Of a DNA stretch of 52,813 nt, positions 31,114 to 39,352 are shown piece by piece. The notes under the pieces were generated by a model. It was not told the origin of the DNA, ran no database searches, and saw only the letters and a list, made by a program, of their open reading frames with translations. The stretch is from IMG/VR virus record IMGVR_UViG_3300034110_000489, positions 1-52,813 of that record. One strand, 5' to 3'. The translations under genes were made by a program, and so were the position numbers. Every line of letters begins with the position of its first letter. Within the stretch, counting starts at the first letter, position 1. The DNA is from a virus.

Positions 31114-31440
31114 TCAGGCCCCGTAATGGATACAGGTATGATGAGATCCGCGCTCGTCGGTGAAACGGTCGACAGTCAGCACACGAGGAACGGATCCGTC
31201 GGGGAGTGTTATCTTCGAGGCGGGTGTCACGGTCGGACTCGACGCGATGTACACCTTTCCGGTGGCGACGATTTCCTGTCCGTTCTGATCGGTGACCTTG
31301 TGCGCCCCGGTCTGAACTCGACATTTCGTGACAGTCGTCGGAGATGCGTAGGAGTGTTTCGCATACGAGTCGATGGTCGAGACGTTGGCGATCGTGATCG
31401 ACTCGACCATCAGGTCGGAGAGGAGAGTTTCGATCGCCAT
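31114..31440 (-). CDS. Head-tail stopper-like protein, 108 aa
   Basis: Beta-rich small protein (KHSYASPTTVTKCRVQTGAH, KVYIASSPTVTPASKITLPD, RVLTVDRFTDERG) with the form of head-closure (gp16/stopper) proteins. Identified mainly by position between adaptor and gp10-like genes. Confidence 0.65.
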   Translation of the reverse strand: MAIETLLSDLMVESITIANVSTIDSYAKHSYASPTTVTKCRVQTGAHKVTDQNGQEIVATGKVYIASSPTVTPASKITLPDGSVPRVLTVDRFTDERGSHHTCIHYGA

Positions 31441-31442
31441 CG

Positions 31443-31829
31443 TTACAGTGTGAACTTGTCGAGGAGGCCGATCGTGAACTCGGCGCCGAGCGCGCCGGCG
31501 TTCGCTTTCGCAATCGGTGGCAGAGTGATAGCGGAGGAGAGACCCTGAAGATGGTCGCCGAGGTGGTGGTACTGAGCCGACTTCTGCGACAGCGACTCGG
31601 ATAGCGAGAGGTCGCCGACGTTGCGGGCCTGATCTGACTCCCGGGAGAACTTCGCTGCGATGGCACGGGCGGCGCCGACAGCGGCGAGAGGTGCCTCGGA
31701 GTACAGCCCCACGAGATAGGCGATCTCCTCGTCGGTGATGAGAGGGTCGGTCGAGTCAGTGTCAGCGACGAGGAAACGGACGGCGTCGCGATCGTTGGCG
31801 GCCGGGTTCCCTGAGTAGGTCCACGTCAT
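31443..31829 (-). CDS. Head-tail adaptor (connector) protein, 128 aa
   Basis: MTWTYSGNPAANDRDAVRFL, then DPLITDEEIAYLVGLYSEAP and AARAIAAKFSRESDQ: the standard pattern of actinophage head-tail connectors (gp6/gp15-like). Start at 31829 overlaps the stop of the DUF5664 gene (ATGA). Confidence 0.8.
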   Translation of the reverse strand: MTWTYSGNPAANDRDAVRFLVADTDSTDPLITDEEIAYLVGLYSEAPLAAVGAARAIAAKFSRESDQARNVGDLSLSESLSQKSAQYHHLGDHLQGLSSAITLPPIAKANAGALGAEFTIGLLDKFTL

Positions 31830-32215
31830 GTTTTCGACTCCTCCTCGGGCGGCATCCAAAGGCGGCCGCGTGCGAACGTCGGTCGGTCATCGAGACCGGG
31901 GCGGGTAACGGCGAACTCGCGGAGCGTGAAAGCGTGCCACGCGACGGCGTCGAGATGATGAGAGTGTAGTTCAGGATCCTCGTCCTCGCCGTTCCACCAT
32001 GTCCAAAGATGACGGTTCAGAGCGGCGAACGAGATCGACCACGGATAGCCGCGCCGCCAGTTGTGGTCGTCGTATTTGCCGGCGCCTCGGCCGTAATGCT
32101 CTGCCAGCGCGTAGAGAGGGATCTCCGGGATCAGGTCGAAGCGGGCGAGTTTCGTTCCCTTCTCGCCGCCGGTGGTGGGGTCGACATAGCGGACTTCTGC
32201 TCGTCGGTCAGTCAT
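31826..32215 (-). CDS. DUF5664-type dATP/dGTP diphosphohydrolase-like protein, 129 aa
   Basis: ARFDLIPEIPLYALAEHYGR, GAGKYDDHNWRRGYPWSISF, LNRHLWTWWNGEDEDPELHS and HHLDAVAWHAFTLREF follow the DUF5664 consensus, a MazG-like family annotated as dATP/dGTP diphosphohydrolase. It would alter the deoxynucleotide pool. PurZ, which accompanies such enzymes in 2-aminoadenine phages, is absent. It is inserted among connector genes. Confidence 0.78.
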   Translation of the reverse strand: MTDRRAEVRYVDPTTGGEKGTKLARFDLIPEIPLYALAEHYGRGAGKYDDHNWRRGYPWSISFAALNRHLWTWWNGEDEDPELHSHHLDAVAWHAFTLREFAVTRPGLDDRPTFARGRLWMPPEEESKT

Positions 32216-32366
32216 GAGCACCATCCGAGAGGTCTCGGAGGTTGCGAATGAATCGCCGCCATCGTCGAGTGAGGCGATCGTTTCGGAGTTGCTCGTCGAG
32301 GGTCGCGTCGTCGACCTCGCGTCGGAGTGCCTCGTCTCCGGAGTCATGCTCGGGGAGGTCGGTCAT
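32208..32366 (-). CDS. Hypothetical small charged protein, 52 aa
   Basis: MTDLPEHDSGDEALRREVDD then a basic helix LTRRWRRFIRNLRDL. It fills the space between DUF4406 and DUF5664 genes with overlapping ends. Function unknown. Confidence 0.6.
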   Translation of the reverse strand: MTDLPEHDSGDEALRREVDDATLDEQLRNDRLTRRWRRFIRNLRDLSDGAHD

Positions 32367-32779
32367 CGGAGCATCGTCTCGACACGGGTCACGATTTCGA
32401 TTCCGTCGAGCGGTTCGAGCATGATCGGCCGGTGTTGAAAGAACTGGTAGAGGGTGCGGCCGGTGAGGGCGGCGACGTGCGCCTCGGCGCGTGCTCCTTC
32501 TGAGCCTGTCCAACCGGGGAGGAGAGCGACGGCGTCGACGTCGAGGACATCCAAGAAACAATGTTTCAGCGCGTCGGGGAGGTTGAATCCGATCTCGTCG
32601 AGATCCTCTCGGCCGGTGAGTCCGACCGGATCGAAGTCGGCGTTTCGGTCACGTTCGGCGGGGCATCGGACATTCCATCCGGCGGAGCCGAGTCGCATCC
32701 GTGCCGCGTCGAACGACGGGAAATTGAACTGAGGTATGCCGCGCATAGGGCCGGCAATGTAGATGGAAGTCGGGATCAC
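32363..32779 (-). CDS. DUF4406 / nucleoside 2-deoxyribosyltransferase-like protein, 138 aa
   Basis: SIYIAGPMRGIPQFNFPSFD and RCPAERDRNADFDP are the family's nucleotide-binding strand and loop; LDVDAVALLPGWTGSEGARA supplies the conserved Gly/Glu segment. Relatives cleave or exchange N-glycosidic bonds of deoxynucleosides. With the DUF5664 enzyme it suggests nucleotide-pool tailoring. Confidence 0.78.
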   Translation of the reverse strand: MIPTSIYIAGPMRGIPQFNFPSFDAARMRLGSAGWNVRCPAERDRNADFDPVGLTGREDLDEIGFNLPDALKHCFLDVLDVDAVALLPGWTGSEGARAEAHVAALTGRTLYQFFQHRPIMLEPLDGIEIVTRVETMLR

Positions 32780-32827
32780 GGACTAGAACTCCGGGTCGTC
32801 GGGATAGGGGTCGGGGACGTTACCGGA

Positions 32828-34084
32828 TCATCCTACGATGTCGAGGTCTCCCCACCCGCGAGCACCGTAACCGCGTCCGACTCCGAACATGAGTTGCCCC
32901 GACGGCGAATGGCTCCCGGTCTGAGCGGTCCACCAGTACGAACCGCCATCCTGCGCGGGGCATTGAATATGGGTCCGCCCGGTGGACTCGGCGATTACGA
33001 GGTGGTGGAGATGTCCGGTAATGAGAATGTCAGCGTCGGCGATCGGTTGCCGACCCATGATCTGACCGGTCCACCATTTCTCGGCCTTCGCTGCGGCGTG
33101 ACCTCCACCTCGGCCGAACTGATGTCCGTGAGCGAGTCCGACGTTCACGCCTGACACGCCGAGGACGAGAGTCAGGTCGCGCGCTAGGACTGTCGAGACA
33201 TGACCGTAACGCTCCGGGTTAGCCGCGCAGATTTCCGCGGTCTCCTCGATTACCGCTAGGTCGGAGTTATCGGTCCACGTCGTGTACGCCTTGCCGTCGC
33301 GTCGTGCTTCGCCGTGATTGCCGGGAACGCCGGCGATGACGACTCTCGGGACCAGTGCGGCGGCGACGTCGACACCTCGGAGCCATAGGCGACGGACGAC
33401 TCGTTTCTGCTCTCGGTTGTCGAGGTCGGTCTGAAACTCCATCATCGGGTAGAAGCCGGAGCATCCTTCGAGGGTGTCGCCCATGCCGAGGAGATAGATA
33501 GCGCCCGGTGCTCGACCGGCGCGTTTCATTTCTCGGACCTTGTCGACCATCGCGTCGATACCTCGACTGATCCTCTCCACGGCCGCCGGAGACCCTCCGC
33601 CTTCGCCCTTGCCGATCTGCCAGTCGGAGAGCGGGACGACGAGAGAGACGTCCTCAGAGTCGACCTCGGGGACCGTGCGCGCCTTGCGACCGAGAGCGAG
33701 GCGACAGAGTTCGTCGACGTCGGCCCGGTCGATCGACACCTCGGCGGAGCGCTGTCGGATCGTCGCCCGGTAATAGCGGAGACGACGGATCTCTCCGCCG
33801 CCGATGTTCGCATCCCATCCCCGAACCTGAATCGAGCCGGGGACGACCTCGGTCGTCGTCGGGTCGAGGTTCCAGTCGGCGAGGAGTTCGGCCCATAGGG
33901 CGTCGTTCGGCTCGACGTCGAGAGGTCCGGTCGTGATCTGACCTTCGGACCCATCCCACGCGATGCCGGACTCCCATCCCGCCGGCGCCGGAGCGGGGCG
34001 ACGGTCAGCGCGTCGGAGAGCCTTTTCGAGAGCGTCGGGATCCTGACCCGGGATCGAGATCGCCTCCTCGTATGGATCGCTCAC
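32828..34084 (-). CDS. Calcineurin-like metallophosphoesterase, 418 aa
   Basis: Metal-ligand motifs in order: SDWQIGKGEG, GMGDTLEG, GVPGNHGE, LAHGHQFG and TGHLHHL. The N-terminal 140 residues are an extra domain (GWDANIGGGEIRRLRYYRAT). Phages of this group often carry such an enzyme near capsid genes; substrate unknown (nucleic acid or cyclic nucleotide). The ATG at 34084 overlaps the gene upstream. Confidence 0.85.
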   Translation of the reverse strand: MSDPYEEAISIPGQDPDALEKALRRADRRPAPAPAGWESGIAWDGSEGQITTGPLDVEPNDALWAELLADWNLDPTTTEVVPGSIQVRGWDANIGGGEIRRLRYYRATIRQRSAEVSIDRADVDELCRLALGRKARTVPEVDSEDVSLVVPLSDWQIGKGEGGGSPAAVERISRGIDAMVDKVREMKRAGRAPGAIYLLGMGDTLEGCSGFYPMMEFQTDLDNREQKRVVRRLWLRGVDVAAALVPRVVIAGVPGNHGEARRDGKAYTTWTDNSDLAVIEETAEICAANPERYGHVSTVLARDLTLVLGVSGVNVGLAHGHQFGRGGGHAAAKAEKWWTGQIMGRQPIADADILITGHLHHLVIAESTGRTHIQCPAQDGGSYWWTAQTGSHSPSGQLMFGVGRGYGARGWGDLDIVG

Positions 34085-34377
34085 GAGTACGCCTCATCGG
34101 GACACGAGCACGAGCGCCGGCGGTGACGGCCGAGCGTGTCGGGGCGGAGACTGATCCCGAGGGTTTCGTTCACGGCGGCGATGATCGGAGCGTGTGTCAG
34201 TTCCTCTACGGGCAGGTTGATGTATCCGACGAGCCGGGTCCGATACTCGCCGGGGTCGAGGTCGATGATGACTCGACCAACAGAGCACCCGCGCGCGTAC
34301 CAAGTGTTTCGGTGTCCCTCGACGAGTGAGGAGAGAGCGTCGGCGTTCGGGGTGGTGGGCGTTGTCATGGGATCCAT
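34081..34377 (-). CDS. Helix-turn-helix-like protein with CxC end, 98 aa
   Basis: HRNTWYARGCSVGRVIIDLD, INLPVEELTHAPIIAAVNET and LGISLRPDTLGRHRRRSCSC look like a small DNA-binding protein: the last block is the 'TLGRHRR..C.C' end seen in some phage HTH/terminase-small-like proteins. A second TerS-like role is possible but TerS is better matched at 6.3 kb. Alternative start at Met4 (34368). Confidence 0.6.
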   Translation of the reverse strand: MDPMTTPTTPNADALSSLVEGHRNTWYARGCSVGRVIIDLDPGEYRTRLVGYINLPVEELTHAPIIAAVNETLGISLRPDTLGRHRRRSCSCPDEAYS

Positions 34378-34412
34378 TCTTACCGACGAGCGAGATGAAC
34401 GGGGGTATGGTC

Positions 34413-34961
34413 CTACCGGACTGCTCCGACCTGCGTAACCGTCAGGATCACGGACGGGACCGCCGGTCGGATAGGGCCGGTTCTCGTGCCGCTCGCGAGT
34501 AACCGCATACTGCTATCCGGTGTTGACCACACGAGCCGGAAATACTGTCCGGCAGTGAACGTGTAGACCCAGTTCCAAGCGGCGACGATTCGTCCCGGAT
34601 TGTTGGGAATGGTGAGATCGGTCGCCGACCGTGCCACGTTGCCCCCGTCGACGTCGAGCCATACGGTGACGTCATCGGATCCGCCGTCGGTCTTGTCGAG
34701 TTGCGCCGAAAACTGAACGTTGTATGTGCCGGGGTTAGCGATCACGATCCGATTCGACGGCGATCCGATAGACACGCCGAAAGACTCCTCGGTCGTGTCG
34801 AACGTCATCGGCGTAGCGGTGTTCGCCGTGATGGTCTGAGTCGTCGAGTCTGAGAAAGCACCATAGAAACCGAAAGCGAATCCGGTTTCGAGAGCGTCGG
34901 TCGCCGACTGCCAGTCCCCACGATCAGAGTTCTTGAAAAACTGTCGCCCACTGAATGCCAT
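34413..34961 (-). CDS. Jelly-roll (C1q-like) virion protein, 182 aa
   Basis: MAFSGRQFFKNSDRGDWQSA is an N-terminal attachment region unlike the tail trio, but SNRIVIANPGTYNVQFSAQL, TVWLDVDGGNVARSATDLTI and FTAGQYFRLVWSTPDSSMRL form the same C1q-like jelly-roll pattern. Location in the head module suggests a capsid or neck fibre. Confidence 0.65.
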   Translation of the reverse strand: MAFSGRQFFKNSDRGDWQSATDALETGFAFGFYGAFSDSTTQTITANTATPMTFDTTEESFGVSIGSPSNRIVIANPGTYNVQFSAQLDKTDGGSDDVTVWLDVDGGNVARSATDLTIPNNPGRIVAAWNWVYTFTAGQYFRLVWSTPDSSMRLLASGTRTGPIRPAVPSVILTVTQVGAVR

Positions 34962-34978
34962 CGTTTGAACTCCCGCGT

Positions 34979-35509
34979 TCAGATGCTCAGAGTCGTGAAC
35001 GGTTCGCAGACCCCGACCGAGTGTAGCGCGGCGGCGGCGAGGGCGGTCAGGATCCGACGTCGAGGGTTGCCGGTCGTGGACGCTAACGATCCGAGAGCGA
35101 ACTCGGATCCGCATCCGATCGACTCATACCCGAGGACTGATCGTCCGACGTGGTAGTCGTCGTCGACACAATAGAGAGCGCCCCGGTATCCGACGAGAAA
35201 CGATCCTCCCGTCTCCTCGCCGTGATCGTCTCGGGCGACTCCGCCATCGCGGAAGCACTGTCGGACAGCGTCGACGAACACGGTACAGAGATGCTCGAAG
35301 TCGTCAGCGGTCGAGGTCTGCTCCGGGACGTCGAGCGTGAACCGGAGTAACTGACCCATCCGAAACGACTCGGTGAAACCGATGAGATAGGGACCGACCC
35401 GGAAAACTTTCGGATCGACACGAGCGACGATCCGCATCTCCCCGACGGCGGCCGCGTCTCCGCCGATCGTTACCCGTCCGTCGTGTTCGAGACCGACGAT
35501 ACAGGTCAT
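34979..35509 (-). CDS. Proteasome/HslV-type Ntn hydrolase, 176 aa
   Basis: Begins MTCIVGLEHDGRVTIGGDAA, then ARVDPKVFRVGPYLIGF. After loss of the initiator Met, Thr1, Asp17 (in GGD) and Lys33 (in DPK) fall at exactly the positions of the catalytic triad of proteasome beta subunits and HslV. ALYCVDDDYHVGR and ALAAAALHSVGV follow the rest of the fold. Probably a small peptidase or a self-assembling hydrolase, placed next to capsid genes. No ATPase partner is encoded. Confidence 0.8.
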   Translation of the reverse strand: MTCIVGLEHDGRVTIGGDAAAVGEMRIVARVDPKVFRVGPYLIGFTESFRMGQLLRFTLDVPEQTSTADDFEHLCTVFVDAVRQCFRDGGVARDDHGEETGGSFLVGYRGALYCVDDDYHVGRSVLGYESIGCGSEFALGSLASTTGNPRRRILTALAAAALHSVGVCEPFTTLSI

Positions 35510-35513
35510 GAGA

Positions 35514-35813
35514 TTAGTCTTCGACCGGTGCCGTCTTGTCGACGTGAACGATCTTTCCCGACGGCGTGGACTCGACACGCGTCGAGCGTTTCACGGCGGT
35601 CTTCTTTGCCGGTGCTTTCTTAGCGGCGGCCTTCTTGACGGGTTTCGGCGCGTCGACGATCTCGTCCGGTGCGGCGACAAGGTAGCCACGGTCGACGAGT
35701 TGGAACGCGTTCCGATATTCCGTTACGTCGACGATTTCGCCGGGGATCATGCGGCGCCCATCGCAGTCGAACGGACGTCGGACGCGATGCGGGCCTACTG
35801 TTGGGATGCTCAC
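35514..35813 (-). CDS. Head-module protein with Lys/Ala-rich tail, 99 aa
   Basis: The N-terminal VRRPFDCDGRRMIPGEIVDV, YRNAFQLVDRGYLVA pattern is common to short proteins encoded after capsid genes in siphoviruses. The C-terminus (KKAAAKKAPAKKTAVKRS) is histone-like and may touch DNA. Start at 35813 keeps the whole conserved block. Confidence 0.65.
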   Translation of the reverse strand: MSIPTVGPHRVRRPFDCDGRRMIPGEIVDVTEYRNAFQLVDRGYLVAAPDEIVDAPKPVKKAAAKKAPAKKTAVKRSTRVESTPSGKIVHVDKTAPVED

Positions 35814-35847
35814 GGGGAGACTCTTTTCGTTTCAGGTTGTACGCGAA

Positions 35848-35892
35848 GATCGCCGGCCCTGTCCCACCGAGAGGAGGACGGGACCGGCGATC
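35848..35892 (-). terminator. Hairpin after the major capsid gene
   Basis: GATCGCCGG (35848-35856) pairs with CCGGCGATC (35884-35892), with inner GTCCC/GGGAC pairing (35861-35865/35880-35884). It lies in the only clear gap (35814-35906) downstream of the capsid gene, a usual place for an attenuator that keeps capsid mRNA high. Confidence 0.65.
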
Positions 35893-35906
35893 GACAGCGT
35901 GAAGGA

Positions 35907-36884
35907 TCAGGCTACAGCGGTACCGAAGAAGAAACCGAGATCGGCGGCGGTGACCTTGTTAGCGAAAGCGAGTTCGCCTTCGATGCGGTCGGCCTTCAGT
36001 GACTCCATGCGGATACGACTCACGCCGACAGTAGCGCCGAGGTTACCGGACACTCCGCGCCATGCGAAGGTGTAACCGGCCGAAGGAGTCATAAGACCCG
36101 GGTTCGGTGCTGAGTAGGTGAGTAGTGCGCTCTTGCCAGTGTTGAACGCGTAGGCCGGTGTCGCGCCTTCTGCGTTCGTGGCACGAACTGACGACGACAC
36201 GAGCACACGCTCGACGTCGAACAGGCGGGCCATGATGTCGGTCGTGATGACGTTCGACGAGGTGTACTTGATGCGGTCGACAAGGTCGGGATGGTTACGC
36301 AACTTGCGGTAGACCTGATAACCGAGAACGAGCGTGTTCGGCATGAAGCCAGTGGCTCCGAGAATCGCTTCCTTGCCGGACTCGATGTCTTCGATCGGGT
36401 CAGAGTTGGCGTAGTCGCTCCACTGCTTGAACTCCGCGGTTGACGGTGTACCAGCGACGCCGACCCAGTCGGTTCCCCATACGCCGCTCTTGATGAAGTC
36501 CGAAACGAACTGAACTTCTTGGCGGAGGAGGAGACGAGAGGTCACGAACTCGGTCGCTTCACGATCCGGAACGAGCGGTGTGTCGCTGTTGTAACGGGTC
36601 TGATCGCCTACGTCCTTGTGGAATGCGAACACGTCCGCACTGTAGGAGGAGGTCGTCAGGTTGTAACCGGATCCGGCGGACTCGGTCGCGTCTGCGCGAC
36701 GTTGTGCTTCGTCACGGAACCAGTCGTTCTTCGTGTAGACGAAAAACTTGTCTGACTTCTTGTCGACCGGGATAACCGGGAACACCTTGTTGGCGATGAA
36801 GTTTTCCTGAGCCTGAAGGTAGGCGATGGAAATGTTCGTCAGTGGTGCGTCGACGTGAACCTGATTGAGGTTTGGCTGAGGCAT
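35907..36884 (-). CDS. Major capsid protein, 325 aa
   Basis: MPQPNLNQVHVDAPLTNISI, ANKVFPVIPVDKKSDKFFVY and GVSGNLGATVGVSRIRMESL fit the capsid family of GC-rich siphoviruses with an HK97 fold and no long delta domain. It has an AT-richer, expression-adapted codon mix. It follows decoration and scaffold genes, in the standard head order. Confidence 0.88.
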   Translation of the reverse strand: MPQPNLNQVHVDAPLTNISIAYLQAQENFIANKVFPVIPVDKKSDKFFVYTKNDWFRDEAQRRADATESAGSGYNLTTSSYSADVFAFHKDVGDQTRYNSDTPLVPDREATEFVTSRLLLRQEVQFVSDFIKSGVWGTDWVGVAGTPSTAEFKQWSDYANSDPIEDIESGKEAILGATGFMPNTLVLGYQVYRKLRNHPDLVDRIKYTSSNVITTDIMARLFDVERVLVSSSVRATNAEGATPAYAFNTGKSALLTYSAPNPGLMTPSAGYTFAWRGVSGNLGATVGVSRIRMESLKADRIEGELAFANKVTAADLGFFFGTAVA

Positions 36885-36898
36885 TTTCTAGTTTCCGA

Positions 36899-37297
36899 TC
36901 AGGCGGCGCGGCCGGGGGCGGCGCAGTTGATGATTGCGGACATGATGTCGCCGGACGCTGCGGTAGCGAGCGGAGCACCGAGGATGTACTTCGTGGTATC
37001 GGTTCCTGCTGCGAGCGGTGTCGCTGCTCCTGCGGAGGTGGTGCCGAGAATGAAGTGAGTACCGAGCGTGATCGTCGCGCCGGCCTTCAACTTCGTGCCA
37101 CCAGTTACAAGAACTTCGGCTTCTTGACCGGAGGTCGGAGCGTTCTGAAGAACACCGAGCGGAATGTCAGTTGCGGCGGCAACCGCGACGACTGAACCGG
37201 CGGAGTTCTGCTTCACGAATGTGTACTGAAGTGCCGAGAGATCAGCGCCCGCGACGCGGGTCACCTTGACGGCGTAGTTACTGATTTCGTATGCCAT
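36899..37297 (-). CDS. Capsid decoration/stabilisation protein, 132 aa
   Basis: Small Ala/Gly/Thr-rich beta protein (VAAATDIPLGVLQNAPTSGQ, EAEVLVTGGTKLKAGATITL, GAATPLAAGTDTTKYILGAP) of the DUF2190-like head decoration type. It would bind the outside of the expanded capsid. Confidence 0.8.
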   Translation of the reverse strand: MAYEISNYAVKVTRVAGADLSALQYTFVKQNSAGSVVAVAAATDIPLGVLQNAPTSGQEAEVLVTGGTKLKAGATITLGTHFILGTTSAGAATPLAAGTDTTKYILGAPLATAASGDIMSAIINCAAPGRAA

Positions 37298-37299
37298 GT

Positions 37300-38085
37300 T
37301 CAGGCACCTTTCTCATTGAGATGACGGGCGTACAGGTCGGGGTTCTGCTCGGCGACCTTGACGAACGCCTGCTCGAACGTGGGGGAGATGCCGGCTTCGA
37401 GTGCCGACTTCGCGAGACCTTCGAGCGTCTCGTAAGCATCTGTGCTTTCGGGACGACCGGCCTTACCGATCTCTGCGAAAATACCGGCGCTTTCGGCCTG
37501 AGCGTTGGCGGCGGAGAGGACAGTCTCGACAGCGGCGGCGAGATCGGAGTCGACCTCTGCCATCTTGCGGAGCATCGGTCCGACCTGAGCGGCGTCGAGT
37601 GAGAGCGACGTCCACGCTGCGGCCTTTGCGATTGCTGCTTCGTCGGCTCGGATGGCGCGTTCCTTGCGGAGTTCGTCTTCTGAGGCGGCGGCCTTTGCGA
37701 GAGCGTTAGTCACGGCGGCGGCCTGATCGTCGAGCATCTTTCGGACGGCCTCGGGGACCGACTTCAGGAGATCCTCGTCGACGGTGTCGTCGGCGGTTTC
37801 TGCGATTGCGGGGACCTCGACAGCGGCGAGCGCTGCTTCGAGTTCGGCGATACGTTCGTTCGCCTTTGCGAGTTCGTCGACCGGGGCGGCCTCGACCTCG
37901 GGAACCTGATCTTCCATCGGGTATTCCTCCGGGTTAGTTGGTTGGGCGGCGGCCCTGATTGCGTCGAGTAGTTCGGTGGCCTCGGCGGCGTCGGTTGCCT
38001 TCATGACGAGCCATCCTTCTCGGAGGTGCGCGGGATGATCGACCCCGGACGTCTCCTCGATGTTCATCTCGATAAGTTTCGGCAT
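37300..38085 (-). CDS. Scaffold-like head protein, 261 aa
   Basis: Long coiled coils (DELAKANERIAELEAALAAV, SEDELRKERAIRADEAAIAK) and acidic composition are typical of capsid scaffolds. The N-terminus (IEETSGVDHPAHLREGWLVM) resembles the end of prohead proteases, as if split off from one. The XkdF-type protease itself lies 5 kb away at 43.4-45.4 kb. Confidence 0.78.
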   Translation of the reverse strand: MPKLIEMNIEETSGVDHPAHLREGWLVMKATDAAEATELLDAIRAAAQPTNPEEYPMEDQVPEVEAAPVDELAKANERIAELEAALAAVEVPAIAETADDTVDEDLLKSVPEAVRKMLDDQAAAVTNALAKAAASEDELRKERAIRADEAAIAKAAAWTSLSLDAAQVGPMLRKMAEVDSDLAAAVETVLSAANAQAESAGIFAEIGKAGRPESTDAYETLEGLAKSALEAGISPTFEQAFVKVAEQNPDLYARHLNEKGA

Positions 38086-38124
38086 ACGTGCTTCCTCGGT
38101 TCGCGATGCGGACTCGACGTCGTT

Positions 38125-38152
38125 AGCGTAGCAACGATCGAGCGCGCGTCAA
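38125..38152 (-). promoter_or_regulatory. Candidate capsid-operon promoter
   Basis: TTGACG (38147-38152), 16-bp spacer, TACGCT (38125-38130), 40 bases before the scaffold start, in the 83-bp gap 38086-38168. It lacks the GGGGTAGAG spacer of the early promoters, so it may be a separate late class. Confidence 0.5.
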
Positions 38153-38168
38153 TGGATGACGGTTCGGA

Positions 38169-38933
38169 TCAGTCGGAGAGAAACTTTCGGAGGTCATTCA
38201 CCTTGAACCAGTCACACCACGGACCGGAGCCGGGGGTCGTCTGCCATGATCCCCATAGTTCGCCGACGGCGGCGAGAGTTACGCAGAGTCGACCGTCGAC
38301 AGTTTTCTCGGCGACGAGATTCGAGCCGGCGATACCGGGGACGAGTTCGATCCACGGACCGATCGGTCCGGTCGGTGTCGCCGACCAACACGCGACGACC
38401 TGTCCGCCGGCAGTGAGAGCGATGTACTCGTCGCGTCCGTCGACATTCTTGAAATGGAACATGGCTTCATCCTTTGTTTCGATCGGTGCGGGACCGGGTC
38501 CGGGTGTCGGAGTTGTGTCGTATGCGGGGCGCGCGATCTCTGCCATGCCGCCGCCATCGAACGGGAACCATAGGTCTTTCACTCGGGATCCGTTCACGTT
38601 CCCGTTGCGAGTCCACGCGCCCGACTCGGTGAGTCCGATCACCATCGCGACGTGGTCATACCCGCCGGGAGTGGATCCCCATTCGAACGCGACGAGATCG
38701 CCCGGGAGCGCCGAGCGGATGTCGTATGAGTTGCGGCCCTGTCGACGATAGGCGTCGAAGCACGCGGAGACCCACGCGTACCGGGTCGGGATGCCACACT
38801 CCGAAAGCGCCATGCTCTGAAATGCCATACACCACGCTGTCCCTCTGCTGAGGGGATACCAGTTCCACGTTTCGTCGCCGCCCTGATTGAGGCGCGCACC
38901 CTCGAACGCGAGGACCTGCTCGGCGGTCGTCAT
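38169..38933 (-). CDS. CHAP-domain endolysin, 254 aa
   Basis: The N-terminal CHAP domain has the catalytic Cys in SRGTAWCMAFQSMA and the His in YDHVAMVIG. A Pro-rich linker (YDTTPTPGPGPAPIE) leads to a C-terminal domain with repeated W-containing strands (GSWQTTPGSGPWCDWF) that probably binds the wall. It hydrolyses peptidoglycan amide bonds at lysis. It is far from both holin-like genes (19.8-20.5 kb). Confidence 0.88.
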   Translation of the reverse strand: MTTAEQVLAFEGARLNQGGDETWNWYPLSRGTAWCMAFQSMALSECGIPTRYAWVSACFDAYRRQGRNSYDIRSALPGDLVAFEWGSTPGGYDHVAMVIGLTESGAWTRNGNVNGSRVKDLWFPFDGGGMAEIARPAYDTTPTPGPGPAPIETKDEAMFHFKNVDGRDEYIALTAGGQVVACWSATPTGPIGPWIELVPGIAGSNLVAEKTVDGRLCVTLAAVGELWGSWQTTPGSGPWCDWFKVNDLRKFLSD

Positions 38934-39064
38934 CGCTCGACCTTGTCGGGATGGTCCTCGCCGGCCGGAGGGTCGAAATGGGGGATGAGTCCGAGGGCGT
39001 CAGGGTCCGGAATGTCTCCGACCTCGTGATCGTCCTCGACGTGTGTCGGGGTGGCGTCAGTCAT
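38930..39064 (-). CDS. Hypothetical acidic microprotein, 44 aa
   Basis: MTDATPTHVEDDHEVGDIPD then HFDPPAGEDHPDK. Its TGA overlaps the endolysin ATG, so it is probably coupled to it. No domain. Function unknown. Confidence 0.55.
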   Translation of the reverse strand: MTDATPTHVEDDHEVGDIPDPDALGLIPHFDPPAGEDHPDKVER

Positions 39065-39106
39065 GCCGCCGAGCGTATCGCACTGTCGGCGATCAGGCTC
39101 GACGAG

Positions 39107-39352
39107 TTACATCGAGTCGACCCGTCGGTCCCATTCGGCCTCGTAGCGTGCCTCGCGTGCCTCGGCCCATCGGTCGGCGTCGGCTTCGGCGCGCATCTCC
39201 TCGGCCTGATCCCATAGTTCGGCGACGCGTGCCTCGATCTCCTGATCTGTTGGCTCTCGATTGAGGGTCGAGGTGAGTTCGACGGTCGCGTCGTCCCACG
39301 CTGCTTCTTCCCACTGCTCGGCGAATCTGCTGTCGTGGTCGTGTCTGCTCAT
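39107..39352 (-). CDS. Hypothetical charged helical protein, 81 aa
   Basis: Almost entirely helical and rich in Glu, Asp, Arg and Trp (FAEQWEEAAWDDATVEL, MRAEADADRWAEAREAR). No domain recognised. Overlaps the upstream gene by 4 bp. Confidence 0.6.
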   Translation of the reverse strand: MSRHDHDSRFAEQWEEAAWDDATVELTSTLNREPTDQEIEARVAELWDQAEEMRAEADADRWAEAREARYEAEWDRRVDSM

